Assembly (NCBI RefSeq): GCF_002895435.1
Contig: NZ_POYJ01000002.1
Span: 682,001-746,000 of the forward strand
Direction: 5' to 3'
Length of the DNA: 64,000 bases
Origin: Aquimarina sediminis
GTDB lineage: Bacteria; Bacteroidota; Bacteroidia; Flavobacteriales; Flavobacteriaceae
In this document: positions 27,146 to 35,330 of the stretch, piece after piece
Layout: each line of letters starts with the position of its first letter
Position numbering within the stretch: position 1 is the first letter of the stretch
Notes under the pieces: model-generated
Told to the model about the DNA's origin: nothing
The model's input: only the letters and a program-made list of their open reading frames with translations
Database searches by the model: none
Translations under genes and position numbers: made by a program

Positions 27146-27577
27146 CTAATTAGTAATAGTTAGTGTGTTTCCATCTCTTTTGATAGCATAGTTTCTAAGT
27201 CCAAATTGTCCATCTCCAGAAGTTTGTTGTCCTGTTACAATATTATATGAGTTCCCATCTTCGCAGTCACAAGTTGAAGTGATTCCTTTAATAGACTGTG
27301 ATGAACATGAGCTAGGTGGGTGATTGGGATCGCTAAGCTCAAAAGCAGTATATTGAGTATTGTCAATATTGTAAATAATGATTCCTTTGATACTTCCGTT
27401 TTCTGTTCTGTCAATAAAGTGATTCCCAGGAAACTTTAAATCATTAAATTGGGGTAAGTTGAGATTAATTTGATAATTAATGCTGGTAGGGGGAAGAAAT
27501 TGGTTGCTATTGCGATTATCATCACTGCTACATGATAAAATCAAAAGTGTACTTATTAAAAAAATGATCTTTTTCAT
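27146..27577 (-). CDS. Lipoprotein of the flavobacterial Rieske-like type
   Basis: A 143-residue lipoprotein starting at the ATG at 27577: signal KKIIFLISTLLILS and lipobox Cys in LSCSSDDN. The mature part has INYQINLNLPQFNDLKFPG, GSIKGIIIYNIDNTQYTAFE, HPPSSCSS, TSTCDCEDGNSY and LRNYAIKRDG. This order resembles small flavobacterial lipoproteins with a Rieske ferredoxin fold, but the His ligands of a 2Fe-2S Rieske centre are not evident. The longer frame to 27601 would put extra residues before the signal peptide and is less likely. Confidence 0.7.
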   Translation of the reverse strand: MKKIIFLISTLLILSCSSDDNRNSNQFLPPTSINYQINLNLPQFNDLKFPGNHFIDRTENGSIKGIIIYNIDNTQYTAFELSDPNHPPSSCSSQSIKGITSTCDCEDGNSYNIVTGQQTSGDGQFGLRNYAIKRDGNTLTITN

Positions 27578-27637
27578 AACGCTTTCATAATGTATTGGCA
27601 AAATACGTAAATTTGTAGTCTTCAGTAAAATTTTTGT

Positions 27638-27645
27638 TATCTTTG
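27638..27645 (+). promoter_or_regulatory. -7 box for greA
   Basis: TATCTTTG, an exact TAnnTTTG match, 62 bases before the greA ATG. A TTG lies at 27613-27615 with a rather long 22-base spacer. Confidence 0.6.
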
Positions 27646-27651
27646 AATAAC

Positions 27652-27678
27652 AAATCCCATTCTTGTGGGATTTTTTGT
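27652..27678 (+). terminator. Terminator-like hairpin at the start of the greA leader
   Basis: AAATCCCA (27652-27659) and TGGGATTT (27666-27673) pair around a six-base loop and run into TTTTTTG. The hairpin begins at about the predicted first base of the greA transcript and ends 22 bases before the greA ATG, so it sits inside the leader rather than after a gene. It may also end transcripts from upstream. Confidence 0.7.
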
Positions 27679-27699
27679 ATTTATATAAACGATGAAGTT

Positions 27700-28176
27700 A
27701 TGAGCAAAGTATCTTATTACACTGCAGATGGGCTGAAAAAATTGAGAGACGAACTAAGTCAACTCAAGGATATAGAGCGCCCAAAAGCCTCTCAGGCAAT
27801 AGCAGAAGCACGTGATAAAGGGGATTTAAGTGAAAATGCCGAATATGATGCTGCAAAAGAAGCGCAGGGATTGTTAGAAATGCGAATTTCTAAATTAGAA
27901 GAAACCCTCGCTAATGCGCGTCTAATAGACGAATCTCAGTTAGATACGTCTAAAGCACTTATACATTCTAATGTAAAGATCAAGAACCAAACCAATGGCG
28001 CTGAGATGACCTATAAGCTGGTAGCACAAAGTGAAGCCGATCTTAAAACAGGTAAAATATCTGTAGATTCTCCAATAGGAAAAGGCCTCCTGGGGAAAAG
28101 CGTGGGAGAGGTAGCAGAAATACAAGTTCCTAATGGGATAATGAAGTTTGATGTCATAGAGATTACAAGAGAATAA
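27700..28176 (+). CDS. greA: Transcription elongation factor GreA
   Basis: Rescues backtracked RNA polymerase by stimulating transcript cleavage. From the ATG at 27700 the protein has 158 residues. The N-terminal coiled coil (about 1-75) carries the acidic tip ARDKGDLSENAEYDAAKE, with the catalytic Asp and Glu. The C-terminal domain carries DSPIGKGLLGKSVGEVAEI. The frame extends upstream to 27634, but that would translate the terminator-like hairpin and is not family-like. It is followed by a terminator. Confidence 0.96.
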   Translation: MSKVSYYTADGLKKLRDELSQLKDIERPKASQAIAEARDKGDLSENAEYDAAKEAQGLLEMRISKLEETLANARLIDESQLDTSKALIHSNVKIKNQTNGAEMTYKLVAQSEADLKTGKISVDSPIGKGLLGKSVGEVAEIQVPNGIMKFDVIEITRE

Positions 28177-28199
28177 AAGACATATTTTTTATCAGTCAG

Positions 28200-28234
28200 A
28201 AAGCCTTTTTTTTATTTTAAAAAAAGGCTTTTTT
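28200..28234 (+). terminator. Intrinsic terminator after greA
   Basis: AAAGCCTTTTTTT (28200-28212) pairs with AAAAAAAGGCTTT (28219-28231), followed by more T. Confidence 0.85.
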
Positions 28235-28299
28235 ATGGTTTTGACTTACAGATAAATAAACTATATTTCGAAACCGAAACCCAACAAAAAAAAATAGTA

Positions 28300-28689
28300 A
28301 TGTCTACCCTATTTACTAAGATTGTAAATGGCGAAATTCCATCGTATAAAATTACTGAGGATGAGAATTTTTACGCCTTTTTGGATATTAATCCAAATGC
28401 AAAAGGACATACATTGTGTATTCCAAAAAAAGAAGAAGATAAAATTTTTGATCTAAGTGAAGATGAATATCTAGAGCTAATGCGTTTTTCTCGAAAAGTA
28501 GCAAAGGCTATCGAGAGAACAGTTGCTTGCAAACGTGTTGGTATTGCCGTAGTTGGTTTAGAAGTTCCTCATGTGCATGTTCACCTGATTCCCTTAAACG
28601 AAATGAAAGAAATGACGTTCCAGCACAAAATTTCTATGTCAGAATCTGATTTTAAAACGTTAGCATTAGAGATTCAATCGAATTTATAA
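28300..28689 (+). CDS. HIT family nucleotide hydrolase
   Basis: A 129-residue histidine-triad protein that would hydrolyse nucleoside phosphoramidates or related AMP conjugates. Features are FTKIVNGEIPSYKI at the start, FLDINPNAKGHTLCIPK, and the active-site triad HVHVHLIP at about residues 90-97. The length fits the HinT class. The next gene begins three bases on. Confidence 0.95.
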   Translation: MSTLFTKIVNGEIPSYKITEDENFYAFLDINPNAKGHTLCIPKKEEDKIFDLSEDEYLELMRFSRKVAKAIERTVACKRVGIAVVGLEVPHVHVHLIPLNEMKEMTFQHKISMSESDFKTLALEIQSNL

Positions 28690-28692
28690 AAT

Positions 28693-29103
28693 ATGCAAGA
28701 ATCTGATTTTAAATTATCATTAAAGCTTCGTATAGATTGGAGTGAAATGGATACTTATCAGCATGTAAATAATGTGAATTTTATGAAATACATGCAGAGT
28801 GCGCGTGTTCAATTTTGGGAGGTAACAGGCTTAGCAAAATTATATGCCGAAACCAAAAAGGGACCTATGCTGGTTTCAACTAAATGTGATTTTAAAAATC
28901 CCTTATTTTTTCCTGGTAATGTAGAAATCAAAACCAAAGTTAAGTTTATTAAAAACTCGAGCTTTGGATTATATCATCAGTTGTATAACGATAATGGTGT
29001 TTTGTGTGCAGAAGGACATGATGTAGCGGTATGTTTTGATTTTAATATTGACAAAACCTTCTTAATTTCTGAGGACTTAAGAAGGGTTATGCAACAATAT
29101 TAG
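28693..29103 (+). CDS. Acyl-CoA thioesterase family protein (hotdog fold)
   Basis: A 136-residue 4HBT-type hotdog protein. Signature: LRIDWSEMDTYQHVNNVNFMKYM, with the acidic and His residues near 17-25 that resemble the YbgC/FadM active site (DxxxHVNN). VSTKCDFKNPLFFPGNVEI follows. It probably hydrolyses acyl-CoA, substrate unknown. Three bases separate it from the HIT gene, so the two form an operon. Confidence 0.9.
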   Translation: MQESDFKLSLKLRIDWSEMDTYQHVNNVNFMKYMQSARVQFWEVTGLAKLYAETKKGPMLVSTKCDFKNPLFFPGNVEIKTKVKFIKNSSFGLYHQLYNDNGVLCAEGHDVAVCFDFNIDKTFLISEDLRRVMQQY

Positions 29104-29114
29104 ATTTAGGAGAA

Positions 29115-29474
29115 TTATAATCCTATAAGCTCAGGTTTGACAAGATATAAATATACTCCAGAGGCTATAATTAAAAATAGAAATACAAGGAAGTAAAATA
29201 ATCCTGTAAAATGTAAAGATCCTGATTTGTGGGGTATTGTCTTTTTGTGATAGTTATATACCCTTTCTATATCTGTTGTCCATTGACCAGGGAAAATTTG
29301 ATTTTCACATTTACTACAATTGATGCATTCAATAATGTTGCTTTTGGTTTTTACTAAAAGTTTTGAAGATAGCCGTTGTTGTTTAAAAGAAAGGATCATA
29401 CCATCGGTAGAATAACATTCTGGACAGTTGTTGTTAAGGCTTGCTTCTTTTAGGGTGATGTACTCAGTTTTCAC
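29115..29474 (-). CDS. Small zinc-ribbon membrane protein
   Basis: Unrecognised 119-residue protein. An N-terminal soluble part has paired cysteines (NNCPECYSTDG at about 16-26; ECINCSKCENQ at about 49-59) that look like a zinc ribbon. A C-terminal hydrophobic helix follows (LFYFLVFLFLIIASGVYLYL, about 92-111). The topology suggests a tail-anchored cytoplasmic metal-binding domain. It converges on the thioesterase gene with 11 bases between stops and shares its strand with the histidine kinase gene upstream. Confidence 0.65.
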   Translation of the reverse strand: MKTEYITLKEASLNNNCPECYSTDGMILSFKQQRLSSKLLVKTKSNIIECINCSKCENQIFPGQWTTDIERVYNYHKKTIPHKSGSLHFTGLFYFLVFLFLIIASGVYLYLVKPELIGL

Positions 29475-29615
29475 GTTATTTAGATTTGGTGGTTAGTTAT
29501 TAAGTTTGAGCTAATCAATATTATACCACTAAATTTGTGTTATAATATTCTATTGCTTAGTAGGACTTTTGTATAACGTTGTGAAGAAAAGATTGTTATA
29601 CCTCAAGATAAAAAA

Positions 29616-30803
29616 TTAGACCGAGGTTCCAGATTTACGAAGTGTGATTTGAAAGGTAGTTCCTTTACCAATATCTGATCTAAGTACCTTAATTCTTCCA
29701 AGATGATATTCTTCAATAATTCTTTTTGACAGGGATAAACCTAGCCCCCATCCACGACTTTTGGATGTATAGCCAGGCTCAAAAATTTTAGTAAATTTAC
29801 TTTTAGGAATACCTTTTCCAGAATCTTTAATCCTAATAAATACTCGTTTTGCATCATCTGCTAGGTCTACTTTAAGGTCTCCCTTTCCTCTCATTGCATC
29901 AATTGCATTTTTTACCAGATTCTCGATAGTCCAACTATATAACTGAGAATTTAGCGATACATAAATCGGTTCTTCGGGTAAATTAAGTGAGAAATTAATT
30001 AGTTTAGAACTTCTGGATTGAAGGTAGGTATATGCGTTTTTGGTTTCTTCAACAATATCGACTTCTTCCAGGTTAGGAATAGAGCCAATTTTAGAGAAAC
30101 GTTCTGTAATGACTTTTAACCTCTCAATATCTTTGTCTATTTCTATAATATATTCTGGATTTACATTTTCAGTTTTAAGAATTTCATTCCAACCTACTAA
30201 TGATGATAAAGGGGTTCCTATTTGATGAGCAGTTTCTTTGGCCATACCTGCCCATAGTTTATTTTGCTCACTAGCTTTTGAAGTTGTGAAGAAGAAATAA
30301 ATTACCCCAATAAGCAAAAAGATAATGATTGCTATAGTCATAGGGTAATACTTTAGTTTATTTAAAATATCAGAATTCCCATAATAGATATATTGAACGG
30401 TGTCTTTGAGATCTAACTCTATGGGGTCATTTTCAGACTTTAATGTTTTTAAATATGCCTTAAGTTTAATTTCATTATTCATCAAGCTTTGCGATAAATT
30501 TTGAAAATAACTCTGATCGGGCTTACCTAAAGAATCTCTAACAAACTCACCTTTAGAATCGGTAATGATAATTGGAATAGATTTATTAGTTGCTCCAATT
30601 ACGATAGAAAGCTCTAGATAGTCATCAGATTGCTCGCTGTTTAAAGCCTTTTGAGATTGTGCCCATATTTGAACCTTAGTTCGTTCATCATCCTTAAGGC
30701 GTCTCATAAATAAAGAGGTGTTCCATAAAACGAGACCAGTTATTACCAAAACAGCAATAATTATAAAATAGCTCGAAAAATTACGCTCATCAGAAAAATT
30801 CAT
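29616..30803 (-). CDS. Membrane sensor histidine kinase
   Basis: A 395-residue kinase with two membrane spans (about 11-30 and 152-172) enclosing an approximately 120-residue extracytoplasmic sensor. The His box is KETAHQIGTPLSSLVGW (His at about 193), followed by an HATPase_c domain with NLVKNAIDAMRGKG (N box), DSGKGIP (G1) and SRGWGLGLSLSKRIIEEYH (G2). No HAMP or receiver is seen. No response regulator gene lies nearby, so its partner is unknown. The gene is divergent from the flavin reductase gene. Confidence 0.93.
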   Translation of the reverse strand: MNFSDERNFSSYFIIIAVLVITGLVLWNTSLFMRRLKDDERTKVQIWAQSQKALNSEQSDDYLELSIVIGATNKSIPIIITDSKGEFVRDSLGKPDQSYFQNLSQSLMNNEIKLKAYLKTLKSENDPIELDLKDTVQYIYYGNSDILNKLKYYPMTIAIIIFLLIGVIYFFFTTSKASEQNKLWAGMAKETAHQIGTPLSSLVGWNEILKTENVNPEYIIEIDKDIERLKVITERFSKIGSIPNLEEVDIVEETKNAYTYLQSRSSKLINFSLNLPEEPIYVSLNSQLYSWTIENLVKNAIDAMRGKGDLKVDLADDAKRVFIRIKDSGKGIPKSKFTKIFEPGYTSKSRGWGLGLSLSKRIIEEYHLGRIKVLRSDIGKGTTFQITLRKSGTSV

Positions 30804-30912
30804 ACAGCTTATTATCTAATCCTAAATATAAACGTTTTTAAACAATTTTATTGTTTATAAAACAGATAACTAAAACCAGTTTACATAATCGCGGTCAAGA
30901 GCAAAGATTGGT

Positions 30913-30920
30913 TATCTTTG
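30913..30920 (+). promoter_or_regulatory. -7 box for the flavin reductase gene
   Basis: TATCTTTG, an exact TAnnTTTG match, 18 bases before the ATG at 30939. Confidence 0.55.
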
Positions 30921-30938
30921 CTTTATATAAAACAAATT

Positions 30939-31811
30939 ATGATTACAATCGATCCGTCACAGGTAACCACAGGAAAATTACATGGTCTAATACTTGGTGC
31001 AATTGGTCCAAGACCTATCGCTTTTGCTAGTACGATGGATGCAAATGGCGTGGCTAATTTATCACCATTTAGTTTTTTTAATGTATTTAGTGCAAACCCA
31101 CCTATTCTTATTTTTTCTCCAGCCAGAAGAGTAAGAGACAATACGACCAAGCATACATTGGAAAATGCAAAATTAACAAAAGAGGTTGTTATAAATATTG
31201 TCAATTATGATATTGTTCAACAGATGTCTTTGTCAAGTACAGAATATCCCGAAGGAGTTAATGAATTTGAAAAATCAGGACTTTCTATGGTGCCTTCAGA
31301 AAAAGTTAAGGCATATCGTGTTGGAGAATCTCCAGTTCAATTTGAATGTAAAGTAAATCAAGTAGTCCCGATGGGTGATCAGGGAGGAGCAGGAAATCTT
31401 ATTATTTGTGAAGTGCTTCTTATGCATGTTAATGAGAGTGTATTGGATGAAGATCATAAGATAGATCAACATAAAATAGATCAGGTTGCTCGTATGGGAG
31501 GTAATTGGTATACCCGAGCGAATATGGGTATGTTTGAAGTACCTAAGCCTTTGAGTGCTATAGGTATGGGGGTAGACTCTTTGCCAGAAGATATAAAGAA
31601 AAGTACTATTTTTACTGGAAATGATTTAGGCAAGTTGGGAAATGTAGTTAATATTCCAGAAAAACTAGATGCTTTAGAATTTGTTAATAAACATAGTGAT
31701 ATTAAGAATAAAATTCAACAGGCTAACCTAATAGAAATTCATAAATTTGCAAAACAGTATCTGGATCAAGACGAAATAGATACCGCATGGAACATATTAG
31801 CAGCAAAATAA
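30939..31811 (+). CDS. Flavin reductase-like (FMN-binding split barrel) protein
   Basis: A 290-residue FMN-binding protein. The first about 200 residues match the flavin reductase-like domain (IGPRPIAFASTMDANGVANL, SFFNVFSANPPILIFSP, DNTTKHTLEN, VNIVNYDIV). The C-terminal 90 residues are an extra helical tail ending NILAAK. I prefer the ATG at 30939, since the frame upstream reads through the promoter. It probably reduces or transfers electrons through FMN, with an unknown partner. The DUF3127 gene follows after 12 bases. Confidence 0.85.
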   Translation: MITIDPSQVTTGKLHGLILGAIGPRPIAFASTMDANGVANLSPFSFFNVFSANPPILIFSPARRVRDNTTKHTLENAKLTKEVVINIVNYDIVQQMSLSSTEYPEGVNEFEKSGLSMVPSEKVKAYRVGESPVQFECKVNQVVPMGDQGGAGNLIICEVLLMHVNESVLDEDHKIDQHKIDQVARMGGNWYTRANMGMFEVPKPLSAIGMGVDSLPEDIKKSTIFTGNDLGKLGNVVNIPEKLDALEFVNKHSDIKNKIQQANLIEIHKFAKQYLDQDEIDTAWNILAAK

Positions 31812-31823
31812 TAATACAGTAAG

Positions 31824-32201
31824 ATGGAAGTACAAGGTAAAGTAAAGATGATCGGTGAGACACAAACCTTTGGAAGCAATGGTTTTAGAAAGAGAGAAAT
31901 TGTAGTTACTACTGAGGAGCAATACCCACAGCATATTATGGTAGAGTTCGTTCAGGATAAATGTGACTTGTTAAACTCTTTTCAGGTTGGACATGATGTA
32001 AAAATAAGTATCAATTTGCGTGGTCGTGAGTGGGTAAACCCACAAGGAGAAACTAAATATTTTAATTCTATCCAAGGATGGAGGATTGAAAGTTTACAAC
32101 CTGCAGCGCATAACGCTTCAGCTCCTCAAACACCACCTGCAGATGCTTTTGAGCCTGCAACAGATTTGTCTAGTGAAGAACATGACGATTTACCGTTTTA
32201 A
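31824..32201 (+). CDS. DUF3127 protein with an SSB-like acidic C-terminal tip
   Basis: A 125-residue protein of the DUF3127 family. The first about 95 residues look like an OB-type barrel (MEVQGKVKMIGETQTFGSNG, RKREIVVTTEEQ, VGHDVKISINLRGREW). A Pro/Ala-rich linker follows (about 97-113), then the ending SSEEHDDLPF. The last residues copy the SSB protein's DDDLPF tip, used by SSB to dock repair and replication proteins. The family's function is not established. Followed by a strong terminator. Confidence 0.88.
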   Translation: MEVQGKVKMIGETQTFGSNGFRKREIVVTTEEQYPQHIMVEFVQDKCDLLNSFQVGHDVKISINLRGREWVNPQGETKYFNSIQGWRIESLQPAAHNASAPQTPPADAFEPATDLSSEEHDDLPF

Positions 32202-32241
32202 GCAAGTTTTGAATAAAGAAACTACTTATTAAAAAAAAGAA

Positions 32242-32275
32242 AAAAGTCCGATATCAAAAAAATATCGGACTTTTC
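32242..32275 (+). terminator. Intrinsic terminator after the DUF3127 gene
   Basis: AAAAGTCCGATAT (32242-32254) and ATATCGGACTTTT (32262-32274) form a perfect thirteen-pair stem with a seven-base loop. Confidence 0.88.
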
Positions 32276-32430
32276 ATTATTGTGGTTTTAGATTAACCTC
32301 TTAATTAAATTCAAAAAAGCAATGATGAACAAAATTTCTCTTAAAAGGTCTTAACAAAGATTGTGATTTTTTTAATAATTTCAAACAACTGATTGATATT
32401 TAACGTTGTATAAACATTAACAAACATATT

Positions 32431-33069
32431 TTGTATATTCTAACAGATACTATACAGTTTCCACCAGTTAATCATGCTGATCATAATGGATTGCTAGCTG
32501 TGGGTGGAGATCTTTCTGTAGATAGACTATTGATGGCATATAATAGTGGTATTTTTCCTTGGTATAGTGATGACCAACCTATTATGTGGTTTAGTCCTGA
32601 CCCTAGGATGGTGATGTTTTCGTCAGAATTAAAAATAAGCAAAAGCATGCGACAGCTTATTAAGAAAAATCATTTTGAAGTAACGTTTAATCAAGATTTT
32701 GATAGTGTAATAAAAAACTGCGCAGAAATCCAACGACCAGAACAAGATGGTACGTGGATTACATCTGATATGCAAAAAGCATATAAGAATTTATATGAAA
32801 AGGGATATGTTGTTTCGGTAGAAGTGTCTCTAGAAGACAGACTTGTTGGTGGTGTGTATGGAATTTGGCTAAAGGAAAAAAAAATATTTTGTGGTGAAAG
32901 TATGTTCTCTAAAGTGAGTAATGCTTCAAAATATGGTTTTATTGCTTTGGTAGAGTGGTTAAAAGAAAAAGAAGTAAAATTGATTGATTGTCAGGTATAC
33001 ACCGATCATTTGGCAAGTCTGGGAGCCAGAGAAATTCCGAGAGAAGAATTCTTGAAGTATTTACAATAA
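32431..33069 (+). CDS. aat: Leucyl/phenylalanyl-tRNA-protein transferase Aat
   Basis: Adds Leu or Phe to N-terminal Arg or Lys of proteins, marking them for ClpS/ClpAP. The 212 residues show the family core: FPPVNHADHNGLLAVGGDLS, YNSGIFPWY, MWFSPDPRMVM, GTWITSDMQKAY, HSVEVS-like VVSVEVSLEDRLVGGVYG and FCGESMFSKVSNASKYG. The start is taken as TTG at 32431; the next Met would remove the conserved N-terminus. The 229 bases upstream hold a terminator and no clear promoter. Confidence 0.93.
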   Translation: MYILTDTIQFPPVNHADHNGLLAVGGDLSVDRLLMAYNSGIFPWYSDDQPIMWFSPDPRMVMFSSELKISKSMRQLIKKNHFEVTFNQDFDSVIKNCAEIQRPEQDGTWITSDMQKAYKNLYEKGYVVSVEVSLEDRLVGGVYGIWLKEKKIFCGESMFSKVSNASKYGFIALVEWLKEKEVKLIDCQVYTDHLASLGAREIPREEFLKYLQ

Positions 33070-33110
33070 ATAATTGACACAGGATTTGGTGTCTTAATAA
33101 CTATTTAGTG

Positions 33111-33761
33111 ATGATTATTCATAACTTAGGATTAGAAAATTCAATTTTAAACCAGTTTATTCTTGAACTTAGAGATGTAGAGATACAAAAAGACTCGATG
33201 CGTTTTAGAAAGAATATTGAACGTATTGGTGAGATCTTAAGCTATGAGTTGAGTAAAACGATTGCTAGTCAGACTAAAAGTGTACAAACGCCTTTGGGAG
33301 TCAAAGAGATTTCGGTACCCGAAAAAACACTTGTGTTATGCTCAATACTGAGAGCAGGATTGCCATTGCATCAAGGATTATTAAATTATTTTGATACTGC
33401 AGAAAATGCATTTATATCTGCATATAGAGACCATAAAAACAATGATGATTTCGAAATTATTGTTAAGTATATGGCTTCGCCCTCATTAGAAGGTAAAACA
33501 TTAATTCTTGCAGATCCAATGATGGCAACCGGTAGAACTTTGGAGAATACCTTTGAGGTTATCAAAAAATATGGGACCCCAAAACAGATACATATTGTTT
33601 CGGTAATTGGTTCTGAGCAAGGAGTAGCCTACATTAAAAAAGTATTCCCAGAAAATACTCATTTATGGATAGCAGCTGTTGATAAAGAGCTAAATGATAA
33701 AAGTTATATTGTTCCTGGTTTGGGAGATGCCGGAGATTTGGCTTTTGGTATTAAGTTGTAA
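33111..33761 (+). CDS. upp: Uracil phosphoribosyltransferase
   Basis: Salvage enzyme making UMP from uracil and PRPP. From the ATG at 33111 it has 216 residues. Signatures are VLCSILRAGLPLHQGLL and the PRPP loop LADPMMATGRTL (about 140-151). VPGLGDAGDLAFG near the end contacts uracil. The in-frame GTG at 33108 could serve but is less usual. It lies 41 bases after aat. Confidence 0.95.
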   Translation: MIIHNLGLENSILNQFILELRDVEIQKDSMRFRKNIERIGEILSYELSKTIASQTKSVQTPLGVKEISVPEKTLVLCSILRAGLPLHQGLLNYFDTAENAFISAYRDHKNNDDFEIIVKYMASPSLEGKTLILADPMMATGRTLENTFEVIKKYGTPKQIHIVSVIGSEQGVAYIKKVFPENTHLWIAAVDKELNDKSYIVPGLGDAGDLAFGIKL

Positions 33762-33810
33762 ACCTCCGGACTTTTTTTAATGTACTTTTATAGTACGTTC
33801 ATATTAACTG

Positions 33811-34350
33811 TTATCTTTGGTAGTAAAACACCAAAGAAGACTTTTCGATTACATTAGAATTTAAATAATACCCTACCATTGCAGGTGGTGCATCTTTATC
33901 TAAATCTATTTTTTCTGTTTTAAGAGCATACACAGTAATAACATATTGATGAATCCCATGCCCTTCTGGTGGACATGGTCCTCCATATCCATAAGTGCCA
34001 AAATCGGTTTTACTTTGAATGGCAGTTTTAGAAATCAAATCTTTTGATGTATTCCCTGCATCAGATGATAATTCGTTTATTGTATTGGGGATGTTAAAAA
34101 CTACCCAATGCCACCAACCACTACCCGTAGGAGCATCTGGATCATGAATGGTAATGGCAAAACTTTTTGTTTCCTTAGGAGCATTTTCCCAGCGTAACTG
34201 CGGAGATATGTTTTCTCCAGTACAGCCAAATCCCTTAAACAATTGCTTGTTTGTAGCTTGTCCTCCTAATTCCGAGCTTTTTAAAGTAAATGTCTGGGCG
34301 TAGCTTAATGATAAACAAAAGAAAAAAAGTATAATTGTGGTTTTTTTCAT
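33811..34350 (-). CDS. Secreted YbhB/YbcL (Raf kinase inhibitor-like) protein
   Basis: A 179-residue PEBP-family protein. From the ATG at 34350 it has a signal peptide (KKTTIILFFFCLSLSYAQ), so it is probably periplasmic. PEBP features are GENISPQLRWENAP, IHDPDAPTGSGWWHWVVFNIP and YGGPCPPEGHGIHQYVITVYAL, the last with the His of the ligand pocket. Bacterial members have no settled role. The frame extends to 34386, but that would hide the signal peptide. Confidence 0.9.
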   Translation of the reverse strand: MKKTTIILFFFCLSLSYAQTFTLKSSELGGQATNKQLFKGFGCTGENISPQLRWENAPKETKSFAITIHDPDAPTGSGWWHWVVFNIPNTINELSSDAGNTSKDLISKTAIQSKTDFGTYGYGGPCPPEGHGIHQYVITVYALKTEKIDLDKDAPPAMVGYYLNSNVIEKSSLVFYYQR

Positions 34351-34718
34351 AATTGACTCTGTTTTATAAATTAATGATATAGGCAAAATTACAATTTGAA
34401 AAAGGTAAAGGTTGTAATTTGAAGTTCAAAAAATGTCGCTAAAAGTTCAATTTTGATGAAGTTGATATTGTTTTGGTGTTATTCCAAAACGCTTCTTAAA
34501 TGCTTGAGTAAAACTTGATAGGTTACTAAAACCATATTCAGAATAAATATCTGAAGGTCTTACGTTTTCTCTTTGTAATTGCTTTTTGGCAATCTCTAAG
34601 CGATTGTTTTGTATCCAATTAAAAGGGGTGTCGTTATAGGTTTCTTATTTATTAAATCACTAGGAAGTAATATAGTGTTCATAAATGAGATTAATTTAGT
34701 TTACGAAAAAGAGATTGA
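34351..34718. other. Gap between the YbhB-like gene and tag
   Basis: Contains the AraC remnant described separately; the remaining AT-rich flanks show no gene, and no clear terminator or promoter was recognised. Confidence 0.5.
34447..34644 (-). pseudogene. AraC-type helix-turn-helix remnant
   Basis: A 65-codon open stretch, ended by TGA at 34447-34449 and bounded upstream by TAA at 34645-34647, with no start codon of its own. It translates as the C-terminal half of an AraC/XylS DNA-binding domain (NRLEIAKKQLQRENVRPSDI, YSEYGFSNLSSFTQAFKKRF, GITPKQYQLHQN). The first helix-turn-helix and any sensor domain are missing, and I find no continuation in the other frames upstream. This looks like a decayed regulator gene. 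Confidence 0.8.
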
Positions 34719-35282
34719 CTAGACTTCTTTGTATCTAAAACAGCCAATCTCATGGTCATTAACCATACCAGTAGCTTGCATAAAGGCATACATTACTGTA
34801 GAGCCAACGAACTTAAACCCTCTTTTTTTTAAATCCTTACTTATAAGATCTGAGATTTCTGTTGTAGCCGGAGAGTCTTTATAATTCGACCAGTTATTCT
34901 TAATTGGTTTGCCATCTACAAACCTCCAGATATAATTATTAAAACTACCAAACTCTTCTTGAATCTTTATAAAGTTTTGGGCATTGGATATTGCAGAGTT
35001 TACTTTTAGTTTATTCCGAATTATGCCGGCATCTTGTAGAAGTTCTTGTTTTTTGTCTTCGTTGTAGTTGGCAACGATTTTGTAATCAAAATTATCAAAG
35101 GCGGCTTTGAAATTTTCGCGTTTTCTTAAAATAGTAATCCAACTTAAGCCAGCTTGAAAAGTTTCTAGTATTAAAAACTCAAACAAAAGTTGTTCGTCAT
35201 GTAAAGGAACACCCCACTCATTGTCATGATAGGCTTCATATAGAGGGTCGCCAACGCACCATCCGCATTTATGTTTTTGCAT
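34719..35282 (-). CDS. tag: DNA-3-methyladenine glycosylase I
   Basis: Base-excision enzyme for 3-methyladenine; 187 residues. It begins KHKCGWCVGDPLYEAYHDNEW, with the N-terminal Cys and the His of the structural zinc site, followed by LILETFQAGLSWITILRKR, FKFVGSTVMYAFMQATGMVN and a terminal HEIGCFRYKE that supplies the other zinc ligands. The length is typical of Tag. It stands alone between the AraC remnant and the LRR gene on the same strand. Confidence 0.95.
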   Translation of the reverse strand: MQKHKCGWCVGDPLYEAYHDNEWGVPLHDEQLLFEFLILETFQAGLSWITILRKRENFKAAFDNFDYKIVANYNEDKKQELLQDAGIIRNKLKVNSAISNAQNFIKIQEEFGSFNNYIWRFVDGKPIKNNWSNYKDSPATTEISDLISKDLKKRGFKFVGSTVMYAFMQATGMVNDHEIGCFRYKEV

Positions 35283-35330
35283 AATTAAAACTTGGTTTTG
35301 CTAATCAAATCCCTAAAATACTGCTTATTT

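Noticed and set aside
27634..27699. N-terminal extension of GreA
   Set aside because: It would translate through the promoter box and hairpin; GreA families start at MSKVSYYT.
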